A stretch of DNA of 64,000 bases, from positions 496,001 through 560,000 of the forward strand of contig SDOX01000006.1 of the NCBI GenBank assembly GCA_004565275.1, written 5' to 3'. The first letter of the stretch is position 1. Every line of letters begins with the position of its first letter. Below, piece after piece: positions 1 through 10,779 of the stretch. The notes below the pieces were generated by a model that was not told where the DNA came from, ran no database searches, and saw only the letters and a list, made by a program, of their open reading frames with translations. The translations under genes and the position numbers were made by a program. Source of the DNA: Nannochloropsis salina CCMP1776. Lineage: Eukaryota; Sar; Eustigmatophyceae; Eustigmatales; Monodopsidaceae.

Positions 1-496
1 AGAAATCATCGGGCAATTAATATTCATGACCATTGAAGTTCGCAAATTCCCGGAAAATATTTGGTGGTGCTTCTGCGACGGTCCCACAACGTACGAATGC
101 ATGGCACGCTTGTGCTTGAGTACGTTGTGCGGGCTGTGGGGTTTTTGGTTAACTTTCCACAGGGTATCGCTCTCGGAAGCATTCTGCACTCCCGAGCGCG
201 ATGCAACCCTCGCACAGCAAGAAACACTGTGCCTTTTGCCTCACTTTGTATGTTGAACTGACGGGGAAGTAACAAAATCATCACACTTTTATGGCAACGA
301 ATGCATTGCACGTGTGAGATCGACAGGGAAGTGTCGTCGACGTCGTTTTTTTGGTTGACACGTACTCTGTTCGCGGTCTTACCTGTTCTTTCACTGCTTC
401 ACTCAAACTTCACTTTCGATCCCGTGTCAGTCGACGAGCTGGGCGTTTGTGGGGAGGACGATGAGTATGTTGACCCATTCTCTTGGTAATCTGCAA
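1..496. other. Upstream region of the centrin gene
   Basis: No coding signal that I recognise. Short reading frames on both strands have no family resemblance and no splice logic. It presumably holds the 5' UTR and promoter of the plus-strand centrin gene, plus the flank of a gene outside the window. Confidence 0.4.
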
Positions 497-1455
497 ATGC
501 CATCAACCAAGAGCAAGGGCCGGTATCAATTGACGCTGGAGCAGAAAGAAGAATTCACGACCAGTTTTCAACTATTCGACACGGATGGTAAAGGAGCAAT
601 TGATCTGCATGAGCTGAAGGTACGGTCCTCGGATACATTCCAATGTCTAAGTGTGTCAATATATGCTTGTTGGTCTACTCTGTTTCGAGGCGCCACCCTC
701 TTGACTTCGAAATTCCTGTGTAGGTCTTGGAATATTTGGAACTGACTCATACTAGCGTGACTGAAATGCTAATGATTACGATAATGAAGATCCCCTATAG
801 TGTAAGGCTCGGGGTTATACTTATTTTTTGGGTTTGAATAAGACAACCCCGATTCGTCCTTTGTCGCACCACAGACGCCTGCTCTATATCCGTCGACATC
901 CCTCCCAGGTACTCATGCGGGCTCTGGGCTTCAACATTTCCAAACGGGAGGTAGTGGCCCTGGTCCGAGAGATCGACCCAACGAATCATGGCATGGTGTC
1001 GTTTGATACCTATCTGGAAGTCATGACCGACATGGCCTCGCGCCGGGATCCGCACGAGGAGATGAAAAAGGCGTTCCTGCTCTTTGCAGGCGACAAGGAC
1101 GTGATCAGCGTGCAAGACCTGAGGAGGGTGTCCAAACAATTGGGGGAGAAGATGTCGGAAGATGAGCTGGCAGCCATGGTTGCCGAATTCGACAGGTATG
1201 TATGTCCCAGGGGGAAGGCCAAGGGTAAGAGGGGCACGAAAGCGAAGTCCACTGTCTCACGCAACCGCCTTGATCTAGTGTCTCACGCAACCGCCTTCAT
1301 CTAGTGTATCTAGTGTCTCACGCAACCGCCTTCATCTAGTGTATCTAGTGTCTCACGCAACCGCCTTGATCCATGCAAACATGTGCAGGGACGGGGATGG
1401 CTGCATCAACGAAGAGGAATTCTTGCAGATCATGAAAGGGAGTGGGACATTCTAA
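497..1455 (+). CDS. Centrin-like EF-hand protein (caltractin family)
   Basis: Three exons: 497-619, 909-1195 and 1389-1455, with GT-AG introns of 289 and 193 nt. The protein is a four-EF-hand protein of centrin layout: a short basic N-terminus ([13 protein letters not shown]), then EF1 with loop [14 protein letters not shown]2 around [15 protein letters not shown]3 around [11 protein letters not shown] and EF4 with loop [12 protein letters not shown]. The segment [16 protein letters not shown] matches the centrin EF1-EF2 region closely. Centrins are calcium-binding proteins of centrosomes, basal bodies and nuclear pores, and also act with nucleotide-excision repair factors. EF3 is one residue short and lacks the first Asp and the central Gly, so it probably does not bind calcium. 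An in-frame ATG lies upstream at 449; 497 was chosen because the family similarity starts there. Intron 2 carries a minisatellite. Confidence 0.88.
1255..1371 (+). repeat. Minisatellite inside centrin intron 2
   Basis: The unit TCTCACGCAACCGCCTT recurs at 1255, 1281, 1316 and 1351. The spacing is 26, 35 and 35 bp, because the spacer ATCTAGTG is present once or duplicated (ATCTAGTGTATCTAGTG). It lies between the donor at 1196 and the acceptor at 1388, so length changes would not alter the protein. Confidence 0.9.
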
Positions 1456-2175
1456 GCTACGAGGTGTGGAGGCGAGAGTCCTTCCACACGGATTATGCAG
1501 GTGGATGGCAAAAGTACGCTTCGATGCCAAGGTGAAAGCCTCGACGTGTGTCAGTATTCGCTGGACTATATATACATGGCGGGGAGGCAGAATTTATCTT
1601 TTCCTAGGGTGCCGGAAGAAAGCTGGGTGGGAGAGGTTTGGGTTTGGTTGTAAAGAAGAGGAGCGGTGAGTGTCCGGGCTTGGGGCCGAGACCTTCTCAT
1701 TTCAAAGTATATTATTAGAGCACGCTGGTCCAGCGCTGAACGGAGTCGGGGTGCAATGTCAAGTATCGGTAGTCAATGGTGTCGGTCAGGAAACTGAACA
1801 GGACATGGGCTCCGAAACAATAACCGCCTCATTCGACCCATACATACGCCTGGATCTCTCGCGCTGAGTAAATTGGTTGTCCGTTATTTCTTTTTTCGTT
1901 TCCGCAAGATAGCTTTGCGCCTCGCCGGTGCCAACCACGTGGACGGTCATTTTTCCCCAGACAAACGCCCCACCCGCCCTTGGCTACCCCACCGAGCACC
2001 TCTATCCTCTTTGTGCCACCTATCCTGTATGCAAGAGACGGTCCCTAAGATGCTGCAGCTACTAACTCCTCCCTTCAATCGAACCAAGGCCGGGACAAGT
2101 CTTCCAAGGCCTCCCTCCTTCCCCCTCCCTCTTTACTAGACAGTTTTAAACCTCCCCTCTCCGCCAATCTTCTCC
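1456..2175. other. Convergent intergenic region
   Basis: Lies between the 3' end of centrin (plus) and the 3' end of ATP synthase gamma (minus). No gene recognised; short frames only. It should hold both 3' UTRs. Confidence 0.4.
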
Positions 2176-3263
2176 CTAGCTTTCCAAAGCCGAAGCCCCC
2201 GAAATGATCTCCACAAGCTCGGTAGTGATCCGAGACTGCCGGGCTCGATTGTATTGGATGGAAAGCTCCTTGATCAAGTCCTCTCCGTTCTTCGACGCGT
2301 TCTCCATCGCATTCATTCGGGAAGACTGCTCGGCCGCCGCACTTTCCAGCATGGAGGTAAACATGGTAGTGGCAATCGCCATCTCGTACATATCGTCCAG
2401 CACCTCCGTCTTGGTGTCGGGCTCGAATTCGTACTCCACGTAGGGCTCGCCTGTCAAGGCCGCAGGGGGGTAGAGCGTCTTCACCGTGGCTTCGTAGGCG
2501 ATGGCCGAGCGGAACCGATTGAAAACCACGTGAACCGCGTCCGCCTTGATCTGCGTCACATCTTGCGCCAGGGCTGCGGCCAAGGAGAAATTGTACGGGG
2601 TCCCGGAATCGGAATTGATTTGTGTGATAAATTCACCCAGCGGACGCCCCATGGTGGCGCGTCCTTTGTCCCCCACGATGAAAAGCTGCACGTCCTTCTT
2701 CTCCTTGTCCAAGGCAGGAACCATATGCTTCATGACACGGGCCAGGGACGAATTGACGCCGCCGCAGAGGCCTCGGTCCGTGGTGATGACCACGAGGAGG
2801 TTGCTCTGCGGGAGCTTGTCCAGGCTTTTAGCAAAGTCCTCCAGCAAGACCGGGGGTGGGGTGAAGCCATCCACCCATTTCTGGAATGGGCGCCCTGCCT
2901 TGAGACGGTCCTCATCACCGCGCATCTTGGAGGCTGCCACCATCTTCATTGTCTTGGTGATCTTGTTGATGCCTGCAGTCGACTTCATGCGTGCAGCAAT
3001 TTCCTTCTCTGACGCCATCCCGCGTGCGACCATCCTGGTGTTGGGAAAAGCCACCGGCCAGAGAGGGCGACGATGAGTCAGACGATGTTTAAATGGCAGG
3101 AAGAATGGGAATTAATAGTTCAAGAAGTGACCCCGCAAGCGCACATGCGCAGCCCCGCATCTCTCAATGAGGGGACCTTCCTATCCGCTCGCGTTAAGTC
3201 GTACCTGGTGGCTCCGCCCAGGATGAGCCTTCGCGCGGCTTGATAGCCCAAACTAGCAGACAT
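2176..3263 (-). CDS. ATP5C1 (ATPC): Mitochondrial F1 ATP synthase gamma subunit
   Basis: Two exons on the minus strand, 3263-3205 and 3034-2176, with a 170-nt GT-AG intron. Splicing gives 305 residues starting MSASLGYQAARRLILGGATR, an arginine-rich amphipathic mitochondrial presequence, followed by MASEKEIAARMKSTAGINKI, the conserved start of the gamma subunit. Other hallmarks are TTDRGLCGGVNSSL in the middle and the C-terminal helix with RMNAMENASKNGEDLI and YNRARQSRITTELVEI, which forms the rotor shaft inside the alpha3beta3 hexamer. The protein transmits rotation between Fo and the catalytic F1 head. There is no plastid-type regulatory Cys insertion near the middle, which favours the mitochondrial over the chloroplast form. 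The gene is divergent from the membrane-protein gene at 3817. Confidence 0.96.
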
Positions 3264-3816
3264 CTTCGTCTCCTGTGATGGTTGTTGAGGGATGAGTGTG
3301 ATTGCGTCGGTGGGAATGGTGAACGTGGAGAGGGAGGAGTAAGCACGGGGCAAGACGGGAGCGGCAGGGTGCTGACCAGAGCGACCGTGCCCCCTGAATA
3401 TTTCCAAAGCCGTTGATCCCCAGACTTGCAAGACATGCACACGACAACTACCGCGCACGCCAGGGCGTCAAGCAGGAAGGACGGTGGACGTTGATGATGG
3501 ACAAGCAATAACGCGACTCGGGCGTTGGCTTGGCTAGAAACTGTCTTTTGCTTCCGAGTGGTAGCATGAGCAATAGCAGCCTGACGGGGGGCTGATACAA
3601 GCCCGTCGGCCGCGGGCCATACTGTGTCCCGTGGTGCCTGCACATGAATGCTCAGGAGTCCTTTGTGGGCGTGTTTTTGTTGCTTTCAGTGTTTTGGGGA
3701 ATTTTCATGCGGAGCATGGAAGCTTAGAATTGTGTTCCTGATTGCTGACCCTTTTTTTCGGAACCTTTTCCCCCTAGACTCGTATACTCCTACCAGGCTC
3801 GATTCCACCAAGTCAC
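3264..3816. other. Divergent promoter region
   Basis: The 553 bp between the starts of ATP synthase gamma (minus) and an unknown membrane protein (plus). Overlapping short frames show no family resemblance. It probably holds both promoters and 5' UTRs. Confidence 0.4.
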
Positions 3817-4485
3817 ATGGACTCCAAAGTGAGTCTTTCCGCAGACAACAGCACTGCAACAACAACAACTGCCACCACAAGCACTACTCTCTCTACCGTC
3901 AGCGGATCGGCCGACACTAATGCTGCGCAACGTCGTCGTCCAACATATTTCTTTCGCACTGCAGACTCGCTACCGGATGACGGATTTAGTCCCCGTCTAG
4001 AGGGTCGCTCGTATTTAAGTGAGGGGTTCCAAATGCTCCTGTGGTCCGTGATACTTAACGGCTTGCTGGCACTAGTGGTAATGTGGGTGGTTGAGGGTTT
4101 GCTGCAACCGGTCCTGATGGCGATCCTTGAACTAACGCCCTCCCCGCGCACAAGCAAAGTCTTGACCGCACTTCTTACTGTCGGCTTACTTCAAGGCGGG
4201 GGGCAAGGATCGATAATATTACTGATGGCCCTGGGTATCTCAGCAGTGGTGGTGGGCATGTCTCAGTCCGACGGCGCCTTTGTGCCTTGCTTTCTCGCCT
4301 TGCTCGTGTGTCTGGGGGCGGTTTTGCGGGAAGGCGGATGGAATGCGTATAAGAACGGGTCGGTTGCCTCACGTAGCACGTGGGGAGATGCATCTCCCCT
4401 AAGCGCCGCTTCAGGTGTTTTTAAGCCTTTCTCGGGAATGGGAGGTGCGCAAGAAGGGGGCCGGAGGAATTTATGGGGAGCATAG
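3817..4485 (+). CDS. Unknown multi-pass membrane protein
   Basis: Uninterrupted 222-residue frame of unrecognised family. The first about 45 residues are Ser/Thr-rich with a threonine run, and a basic patch follows (QRRRPTYFFR). Hydrophobic stretches lie at about residues 70-105 (including LLWSVILNGLLALVVMWVV) and 115-170 (two or three segments, including SIILLMALGISAVVVGM and PCFLALLVCLGAVL). The tail is glycine-rich and hydrophilic. The layout suggests three to four transmembrane helices with cytosolic ends. There is no signal peptide at the extreme N-terminus. I see no catalytic motif, so function is unknown. A missing exon on either side cannot be excluded. Confidence 0.6.
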   Translation: MDSKVSLSADNSTATTTTATTSTTLSTVSGSADTNAAQRRRPTYFFRTADSLPDDGFSPRLEGRSYLSEGFQMLLWSVILNGLLALVVMWVVEGLLQPVLMAILELTPSPRTSKVLTALLTVGLLQGGGQGSIILLMALGISAVVVGMSQSDGAFVPCFLALLVCLGAVLREGGWNAYKNGSVASRSTWGDASPLSAASGVFKPFSGMGGAQEGGRRNLWGA

Positions 4486-5004
4486 TGTGGCAGAGGTGCG
4501 AAGCAAGAGGAATTCGAAGTTCGATCTGAGTACCGCAGGGTGTCAACAAACAGACTGGACATGTAAGCACGTAACATGCGACCTCGAGGTGAGACGCGTC
4601 GTGGAATTGTGCTGCTTGGGTGGAAACGTGCAAGCTGAAATATTTCCCGCTCTGTGATATGTGCATATAGACCCACGGCCTCCCAGCGACTGAGAAGGAA
4701 GAATCCATTAACTCTCCCGGAGAGATAAAGATGAAGAACAAGTTCACAGCACACACCATCCACGTGAGGCTTCCAGCCAAATCCCAGACGCGTGTTGACA
4801 GATCAAGCAAGCCCCGTGCAAACATTGTCGCACAACGCTTTGACCCTGTTCCAGAATTTTCTTTTTGTGCGACGTCAACGTGGTCCTTTCCAATTGCTTC
4901 GACGGGTGTATACCGTCCCTGTTTCCCTGAACAAAACTTGATCCGCGTCCTCACACCTCAAATGCCTCTTTACCTTTCCCAAAGCCTACAACGCCTTCCC
5001 TGTG
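4486..5004. other. Convergent intergenic region
   Basis: Between the ends of the membrane-protein gene (plus) and pyruvate dehydrogenase E2 (minus). No gene recognised. Confidence 0.4.
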
Positions 5005-6669
5005 CTACAACAAAAGAGTCATGGGCTCCTCCACCAGGCTTTTGAAGGCACTCAGCCACTGCGCACCTACAGCACCATCAATCACCCGATGGTCACAGCT
5101 CAACGTCACTGTGACCCCGGGCACGACACGGTAGACCTCTCCCTCCCCCTCCCCCGCTGCTTCCCCCTTCGGAGGCGCCGCGGCTGGCACCACCCGGTTT
5201 TCGATTGCCCCCACGCCCAAGACACAGGCCTGGGGCAAGCTGACGATCGGTGCGACGGCCTTCACACCGTACATACCCACATTGATCAAGGTAAAGGTGC
5301 CAGTCTGGAGCGCCTCCTCTGACAGCTCGCCCCTCTCTGCGCCGCCCAGAAGCCCAGCCACTTCGGCTGACAAGGCCCGCAAGCCCTTGCTGTCCACATT
5401 GCGGATGACGGGAGCAAGCAGCCCATCTCCGACACCCAGAACCAAGTTCACGTCCACGGTGTGGTATTGCCTGACGAAGTCGCCGTGCCAGGACGCGTTG
5501 GCCTCCGGGACTTTCTTGCTCGCCAAGGCCGCCGCCTTCAAGAGAAAGTCGTTCACGGACAGGCCCATCTCCTTCTCGCCCAGCTCTTTGTTCAGCGTCT
5601 CTCTCAAGGACAAGAGCTTGTCCAACTCCAGGTCCACAGTCAGGTAGTAATGTGGGACGGTCTGCTTGGCCACCGTCAGGCGCGCCGCCACTCCCCGCCC
5701 CGCCTCCGACACCGGGTAGTCCGTGGAGCCCGCGCCGTGTATGGGGGCACCGGCCACCTTCTCCACGGTGGAGGCGTGTGCAGGCGCGCTGGCCCGAACT
5801 GCTTCGGGCGGAATCGTTTCAGTGGGCCTCTCCGCGACGACGGGCGGGACGTATTCGCGCACGTCCGCTGCCAAAACCCGCCCGTTGGGTCCCGTGCCTG
5901 GGATCGCACGTAGGTCGTGACCGAGCTGTCCCGCGAGGGTCTTGGCCAGCGGACTGGCGAACACGCGGCCAGGATAACCCAGCAGGGAGACGCCGGCGGC
6001 GGCCGAGGTCGGAGGGGAGGGAGGGGGGGAGGGCGGCGGAGACGGCGTCGAAGGGGCAGGCGTGGAGGCGGCGGGGGAAGGGGCGGCTGCCTTGGGGGGC
6101 GCCGGTACTGCCGCGTCGGGGGAGAAATTGGCAAAGGCGGCCACGTTGGCGGCGTCCTCGACTGTGACCATGATAGGTTGCCCGACACGGACTTCTCCGG
6201 CACTTGGCTGGACAAGAATCTTGGCAAGAATGCCCTCATCCTGAGCATCAAAGGAGACCACGGCCTTGTCCGTCTCTATCTCACATATCACATCACCAGG
6301 GCCGAAACTGTCTCCTTCCTTCTTCGTCCATGAGGCGATGGTTCCGTGTTCCATGGTGGGAGAGAGCGCGGGGAGGCCTACCACTTGGTGCGGCGGCAAG
6401 GAGGTGAACGAACGCTGCGAAGAGGACAGCGCGGCTGCTCCTGGTTGAAAACAGGCTAGTCTCGATACCTGAGGGAATGTTGAAATCCTGTTGTTTCTTT
6501 TGCCGCAGCTAATGCTTCTTCTACCGTGCGGGAATACTGGTGAGGCCGGAAGCGGTCCGTGCTCCAGGAGCCGACCCACAGAGCTTCTCGACTTCCCAGT
6601 ACCGGCGCGCAATCCATTGGGGAAGAGGCACAAGTGAACGACCCGGCGACTCTTGCCCAGCCAAGTCAT
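5005..6669 (-). CDS. DLAT: Dihydrolipoamide acetyltransferase, E2 of pyruvate dehydrogenase
   Basis: Single 554-residue frame. Residues 1 to about 92 are Arg/Ser-rich without a hydrophobic signal core, as in mitochondrial presequences. A lipoyl domain follows (about 95-170; LPALSPTMEHGTI, lipoyl lysine K135 in ETDKA). Next come a Pro/Ala linker, a peripheral-subunit (E3)-binding domain at about 240-280 (ASPLAKTLAGQLGHDL, GTGPNGRVLAADV) and the catalytic acyltransferase domain to the C-terminus. The active-site motif is DHRVIDG with H527 and D531. The enzyme transfers the acetyl group from lipoyl-lysine to CoA. One lipoyl domain is seen; animal E2 has two, many protists one. The first Met was taken as the start because the presequence needs it; an upstream exon cannot be ruled out. 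Confidence 0.94.
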   Translation of the reverse strand: MTWLGKSRRVVHLCLFPNGLRAGTGKSRSSVGRLLEHGPLPASPVFPHGRRSISCGKRNNRISTFPQVSRLACFQPGAAALSSSQRSFTSLPPHQVVGLPALSPTMEHGTIASWTKKEGDSFGPGDVICEIETDKAVVSFDAQDEGILAKILVQPSAGEVRVGQPIMVTVEDAANVAAFANFSPDAAVPAPPKAAAPSPAASTPAPSTPSPPPSPPPSPPTSAAAGVSLLGYPGRVFASPLAKTLAGQLGHDLRAIPGTGPNGRVLAADVREYVPPVVAERPTETIPPEAVRASAPAHASTVEKVAGAPIHGAGSTDYPVSEAGRGVAARLTVAKQTVPHYYLTVDLELDKLLSLRETLNKELGEKEMGLSVNDFLLKAAALASKKVPEANASWHGDFVRQYHTVDVNLVLGVGDGLLAPVIRNVDSKGLRALSAEVAGLLGGAERGELSEEALQTGTFTLINVGMYGVKAVAPIVSLPQACVLGVGAIENRVVPAAAPPKGEAAGEGEGEVYRVVPGVTVTLSCDHRVIDGAVGAQWLSAFKSLVEEPMTLLL

Positions 6670-7282
6670 GTTCAGAGGGATGCCTGTTGCCGAGGAGTAG
6701 TGTAATGAGGGTGTGTACCGGCATTAAACGAAGATCATCATCGCCTTGCCAAACGCGAGAGACAAGTAGACTAGGAAAGGTCTGCAAAGGCCGGAAGTCG
6801 CATGATAATCCAACACATATGGTCTCCCGTCCATCTCTTCCCGCCAGAATCGTGACATGCTTGCGAATCAGACAGAATCAGCCAAATTGAATATATAAAA
6901 AGATGGCTTGAGGGGGAGGGGATAATATCGCTGGACGGGTTCGTCTCTAGCCACAGCCAGGCTCGCCATGCGCCCACCACAACAAAAGCATGACAGCATA
7001 GGCTCTTTCGTCGCGGGTTATGTGGGAACGAGAAGTTGCTTTCTGACTTCATGTCATGCCTTGCTCTTTGATTATGTCCGGGTGGTCTTCTCGCGTCAAC
7101 TTTCCAATGGAGAAGTGCGGAATCCCAATGGTGGGGATGCAGGGCAACTTCGGTCAGCTACCTCTTGCACCCACACGATCTCACACTCTTCATTGGAATA
7201 CGTAAAATACAGGACCAAAAATAGGACTCCCGGATGCGGATCTAGGAGCTTCAGGAGCCAGAGGCGGGGTGTAGCAGCGGTC
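6670..7282. other. Divergent promoter region
   Basis: About 0.6 kb between the starts of E2 (minus) and the RBM26-like gene (plus). The plus-strand frame could start as early as 6968, but the stretch 6968-7282 has no recognisable domain. An AT-rich patch (tgaatatataaaaa) lies near 6888. Confidence 0.35.
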
Positions 7283-10200
7283 ATGATCGTGCCGCTAGGG
7301 GAGGAGAGGAAGAAGTTGCACGCATGGTTGCAGCAACAACTTCGGCCCTTGAGCGAAACGAGTCCCGCTATTCTTAGTAAATTCGTCTTGCAGCTTCTGG
7401 ATGCGGCAGACAAGGAGGAAGCGGAGGTGCGGGCAGAATGCCTGCGGGAATTGGGTTTATATTTAGGTCAGTCCACAGTCCCCTTCGTCGACCATCTCTT
7501 TCAAGCCTTGCGGACCGGGAGCTATCGTGAGCTCTCGTCCGAGCCGGAGGAACAGAACGCGCAAGGGATATACGAACAGGGCGGTAATTGGGATCGAGGC
7601 AGTGATGGCGAGGAAGAACGGAGTGATGAATACGAGGAAGCCGGTGGAGGGGATACCGACGAGGGGGTAGACCGGGGGGGGCACCACGGTTCGCACGAAA
7701 ACCAGGAGTGGGACATTTTGTACGAAGAGGGCACTGATGCCGTCGGGCATGGGTACAGCACGGGAGATGGCATGGAGCAAGACCTGAAGGCGTCGTCGGA
7801 GGTACAGGAGGAGGAGGACCCCTTTGCCCGGTATGACCGGGAGGACGCGGAGGAGGGCGAGGCCGAAGGGGGGCACCGGAGGCGGGCCAGCAGCGATGCG
7901 ACCGCGTCGTCGGATGAGGAAGACGAGCGGCAAGGGGCGCGTCGCGGGACTCGGAGCTGGAAGAGGCGCGGGGTCCGGAGTCGGAGCGCGAGTCCTGATC
8001 GCCGAGTGCCCCCCCCCCGGTCTCGGCAAAGCCACCGGCCCGCGCCAGCGCCAGCACCGCCGCCGTCGGGCTCTTGGCATCAAGGACAGCCGCAGCGCCC
8101 GGCGTTCGAGAGGGGCCGGCCATCGTGGCGCGACGGCCGCTTTCCCCCGGGGCCAGCCGGACCTCGGGGCTCCGCGCCTTTCCCGCCACCGCATCCGCCA
8201 GGCGCACGCGTGGACGAAGCGAGTGGTCGTCTCGGGCGGGAGGGGCGAGGTGAAGGAAGGGGGGGATGGGCCGGTGGTGGAGGCCGGAGGGGCCCCTTCC
8301 CTCCTCACGCCCCCCCCCCCGGGCGCCTACAGCCACCCACCCGTCCCCCTGGACGGTGACAGGGGCCCCCCCCCACCCCTTCTATCCTCCTCCCCCCCCG
8401 GTCCCCCCCCTCGAGGCCCCTTTTTTTCAAGCCCCTCCCCCGCCCGGGCCACTGCGGGAGGGCGAGGGTCGGGGAGACTACCCCCCTCCTCCCCTTCCAC
8501 CTCCCCCCCGCTACCGCCCCTCCCCTCCTTTCCCTGGTCGCGGCCCCTTCCCCCCTCCGCCCTCCTCCTTCCCTCCCGGTGGACGCGGGCACAGGCCTCC
8601 TTTCCCTCCTGAATCGGGGCGGGCCCGAGGTATAGGAGGGCGCGGAGGGAGGGAGGGCCCCGGTGGTTTCGCCGACGGGTCGCCCCGGGGGCCCTACCAG
8701 GAGGAAGGGCCAGGGCCTGGCAACGGCCTCCCTCCCCCCCTTCCTCCCTTCCCGCCTCCGCCCCTCCCTCCAGGGGCGCCCTGGAGCCGCGGAGGGGGGC
8801 GAGGAGGCGGCGGGGAGGGCGGGGGGAGGGAGGGAGGCCACAAGCGGGGCCGGAGCTGGGAGAGGGAGGGAGGGCATCCCGCGCCACCCCCGGGCCGTGC
8901 TCTCCCGCCCTTCCCGCAGGCCGCAATGGGGCGGGAAGGGCGTGTGGAAGCGCTGCCGCCCCCCCCCCCTCCCCCTCCAGGACCGGCGCACCATCCTCCT
9001 TCCCCACCTGCCCCCCCACCTTAACCCCCGACGTCCTCGGCCCGCATTTCGCGCGCTTCGGGTCCATTGTGGACCTGAGGCTGGAGCCGATCCAGGGAGG
9101 TCCCTTCCAGGGGGCGAACCGGGCCTTTATGGAGTTCGCCTCCCACGCCCAGGCGGAGGCGGCCGTCCGAGCCTCGGGGCGGCCGGTGGGGCCCTCGGGG
9201 GGCCCGCCTGGGGGATAGAGCTCCACCCTATCAACCTGAGGGGGGAGGGGAGGGCGAGGGAGGGGGAGCGGGTGCGCGGGGGGGGGGGGGAGGGCTGGGG
9301 GAAGGGGAGGAGGAGGAGCGGGGGGGCGGGGTTACGATGGGACCGGCGGCCCTGCGAGAAGTGACCCTCGGGGGGCCTCGCCCTCGGCCGGGCGGGAGCT
9401 GGGAGGAGGAGGGAGGGCAGGGAGGAGGGGGGAGAAAGGCGGAGGGCGGGGAGGAGGGGGGGCTCCCTCGCTTCCTTTCAAGGGCCCTCCTCCACCCCTC
9501 GGCGGGCCGCCGGCCAAGCGCTCTCGGGAAGAGCCGGTTGCTTCGCCGCACCAGCACCAACAGCCGCGTCCTGCGTCCCGCCCGGCCTCTCCGCCTGGCC
9601 CGACTCCGCCCCTGGCACGGCCTCCGCCCCTGCCCCCTCCCCCCGCGCAAGCGGGACAAGGGGCCCCTGCGGCCCGACTTGCCCCGCCCTCGGCCGCCTC
9701 TCCGCCCGCGACGGGCCCTGCCCACGTGGCAGCCCTGACCCGCCAACGGCTGGCGCTGGCCAAGAAGAAGGAAAGCTTGTACGCGACGCAGAAACAATTG
9801 CGCGAACAGATGCTGGCGGGGTGTCTGGGCACGGGAAAAGGGAGGAAGGGAGAGGGCCTGGAGCAGGCAAGGAGGGAGGTGGCGGCGGCGGAGGAGCGGC
9901 TGAAAGGGGCGCAGAGGGAGGTGCAGGGCTTGCTGGAGGCGGTGGCGCGACTACCCGCGGTGGAAAGCTCAAGGGCAGAGCGGGAAAGTGGACAGGCAAG
10001 GGCGATGGCTCCCTCGGCCGCGGGGGGGCGAGGAGGGGGAGGAAGGGGAGGAAGGGGAGGGGAAGGCGGGGGAGGGCGGGACAGTGGAGGCCGCATCGCA
10101 TCCCGGAATCGCGTTCCCATGCGGATCGACCACCGGACAACGCATTTGAAGCTGTGCACGAGGCCACCGGGGCTGGCGGCGGCCTCGCTGCGTCGCTTCT

Positions 10201-10490
10201 TCAGCAATTTTGGGACCGTGGAGGCGGTGGAAATGGCAGGGGGCCAGGAGGAAAGCGGCCCGGCGGTGGTCAAATTTGCCACGCGCTGGGCTGCCGAGAA
10301 TGCGAAGGCGAAGGCCAAGTACGTGGGGAAGCATCCCTTGGTGCTGGAGTGGCATGACCCTCGGACAAGCGGGGACGGGAAGGGGGAACTCAAGGAGGTG
10401 AAGGCGGGCGGAGAGGAGGCGGGGGGGGGGGGGAGGGAGTTCAGTGAGATGGAGCAGCAGGAGATGGCTTTGGACGCGCTCTTTGCCTAG
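7283..10490 (+). CDS. RBM26/RBM27-like RNA-binding protein, frame interrupted at homopolymers
   Basis: The N-terminus (MIVPLGEERKKLHAWLQQQL, then SKFVLQLLDAADKEEAEVRA and PFVDHLFQAL) matches the PWI-like domain that starts RBM26/RBM27. An acidic region, an RS/SR patch and long Pro/Gly/Arg-rich stretches follow. RRM1 is visible at about 8973-9218 (RRTILLPHLPPHL, then PDVLGPHFARFGSIVDLRLE and RAFMEFASHAQAEAAV). A helical linker lies near 9726-9960 and RRM2 at 10138-10360 (THLKLCTRPPGL, FFSNFGTVEAVEM, AVVKFATRWAAENA, HPLVLEWHD). The protein ends MALDALFA. RBM26/27 proteins act in nuclear RNA decay with the exosome adaptor machinery. No single frame covers the gene: apparent frame changes fall near 8310-8380, 8940-8985, 9011-9025 and 9200-9300, mostly in C or G runs. 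Sequencing indels, or introns hidden in this very GC-rich DNA, are both possible. The usual CCCH finger was not seen. Confidence 0.7.
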
Positions 10491-10779
10491 CTTTTGGCGG
10501 GGAGGGTGGGGCGTATGTATGGCGTATGAAGGGTCGAAGGCGAGCGGGCCTGCGTAACGAGGGAGGGAGAACTGTGATCTATAGCTATGGGTAATATCAT
10601 GTGCAGATGTATTTCCTTTAGATCACTTTAAATAAAGCCACATTTCCATGATTTTCCACGCGTTGCAATCGACATAAGCAATTAGTGCCCGCATGAGCTG
10701 CCCCAAATTGTCTACTTGCCCCACCCTCGGTCTCCCACCAACCCCCCAGGGCTGTACTTGCGAGCATTCAAGTGTCGCG

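Noticed and set aside
2254-3012. Plus-strand frame of 252 codons
   Set aside because: Antisense to ATP synthase gamma, whose protein sequence is unmistakable.
7374-9226. Long minus-strand frames (up to 320 codons)
   Set aside because: Antisense to the RBM26-like gene in very GC-rich DNA, where stops are rare on both strands. The products are Pro/Arg/Gly runs without a family.
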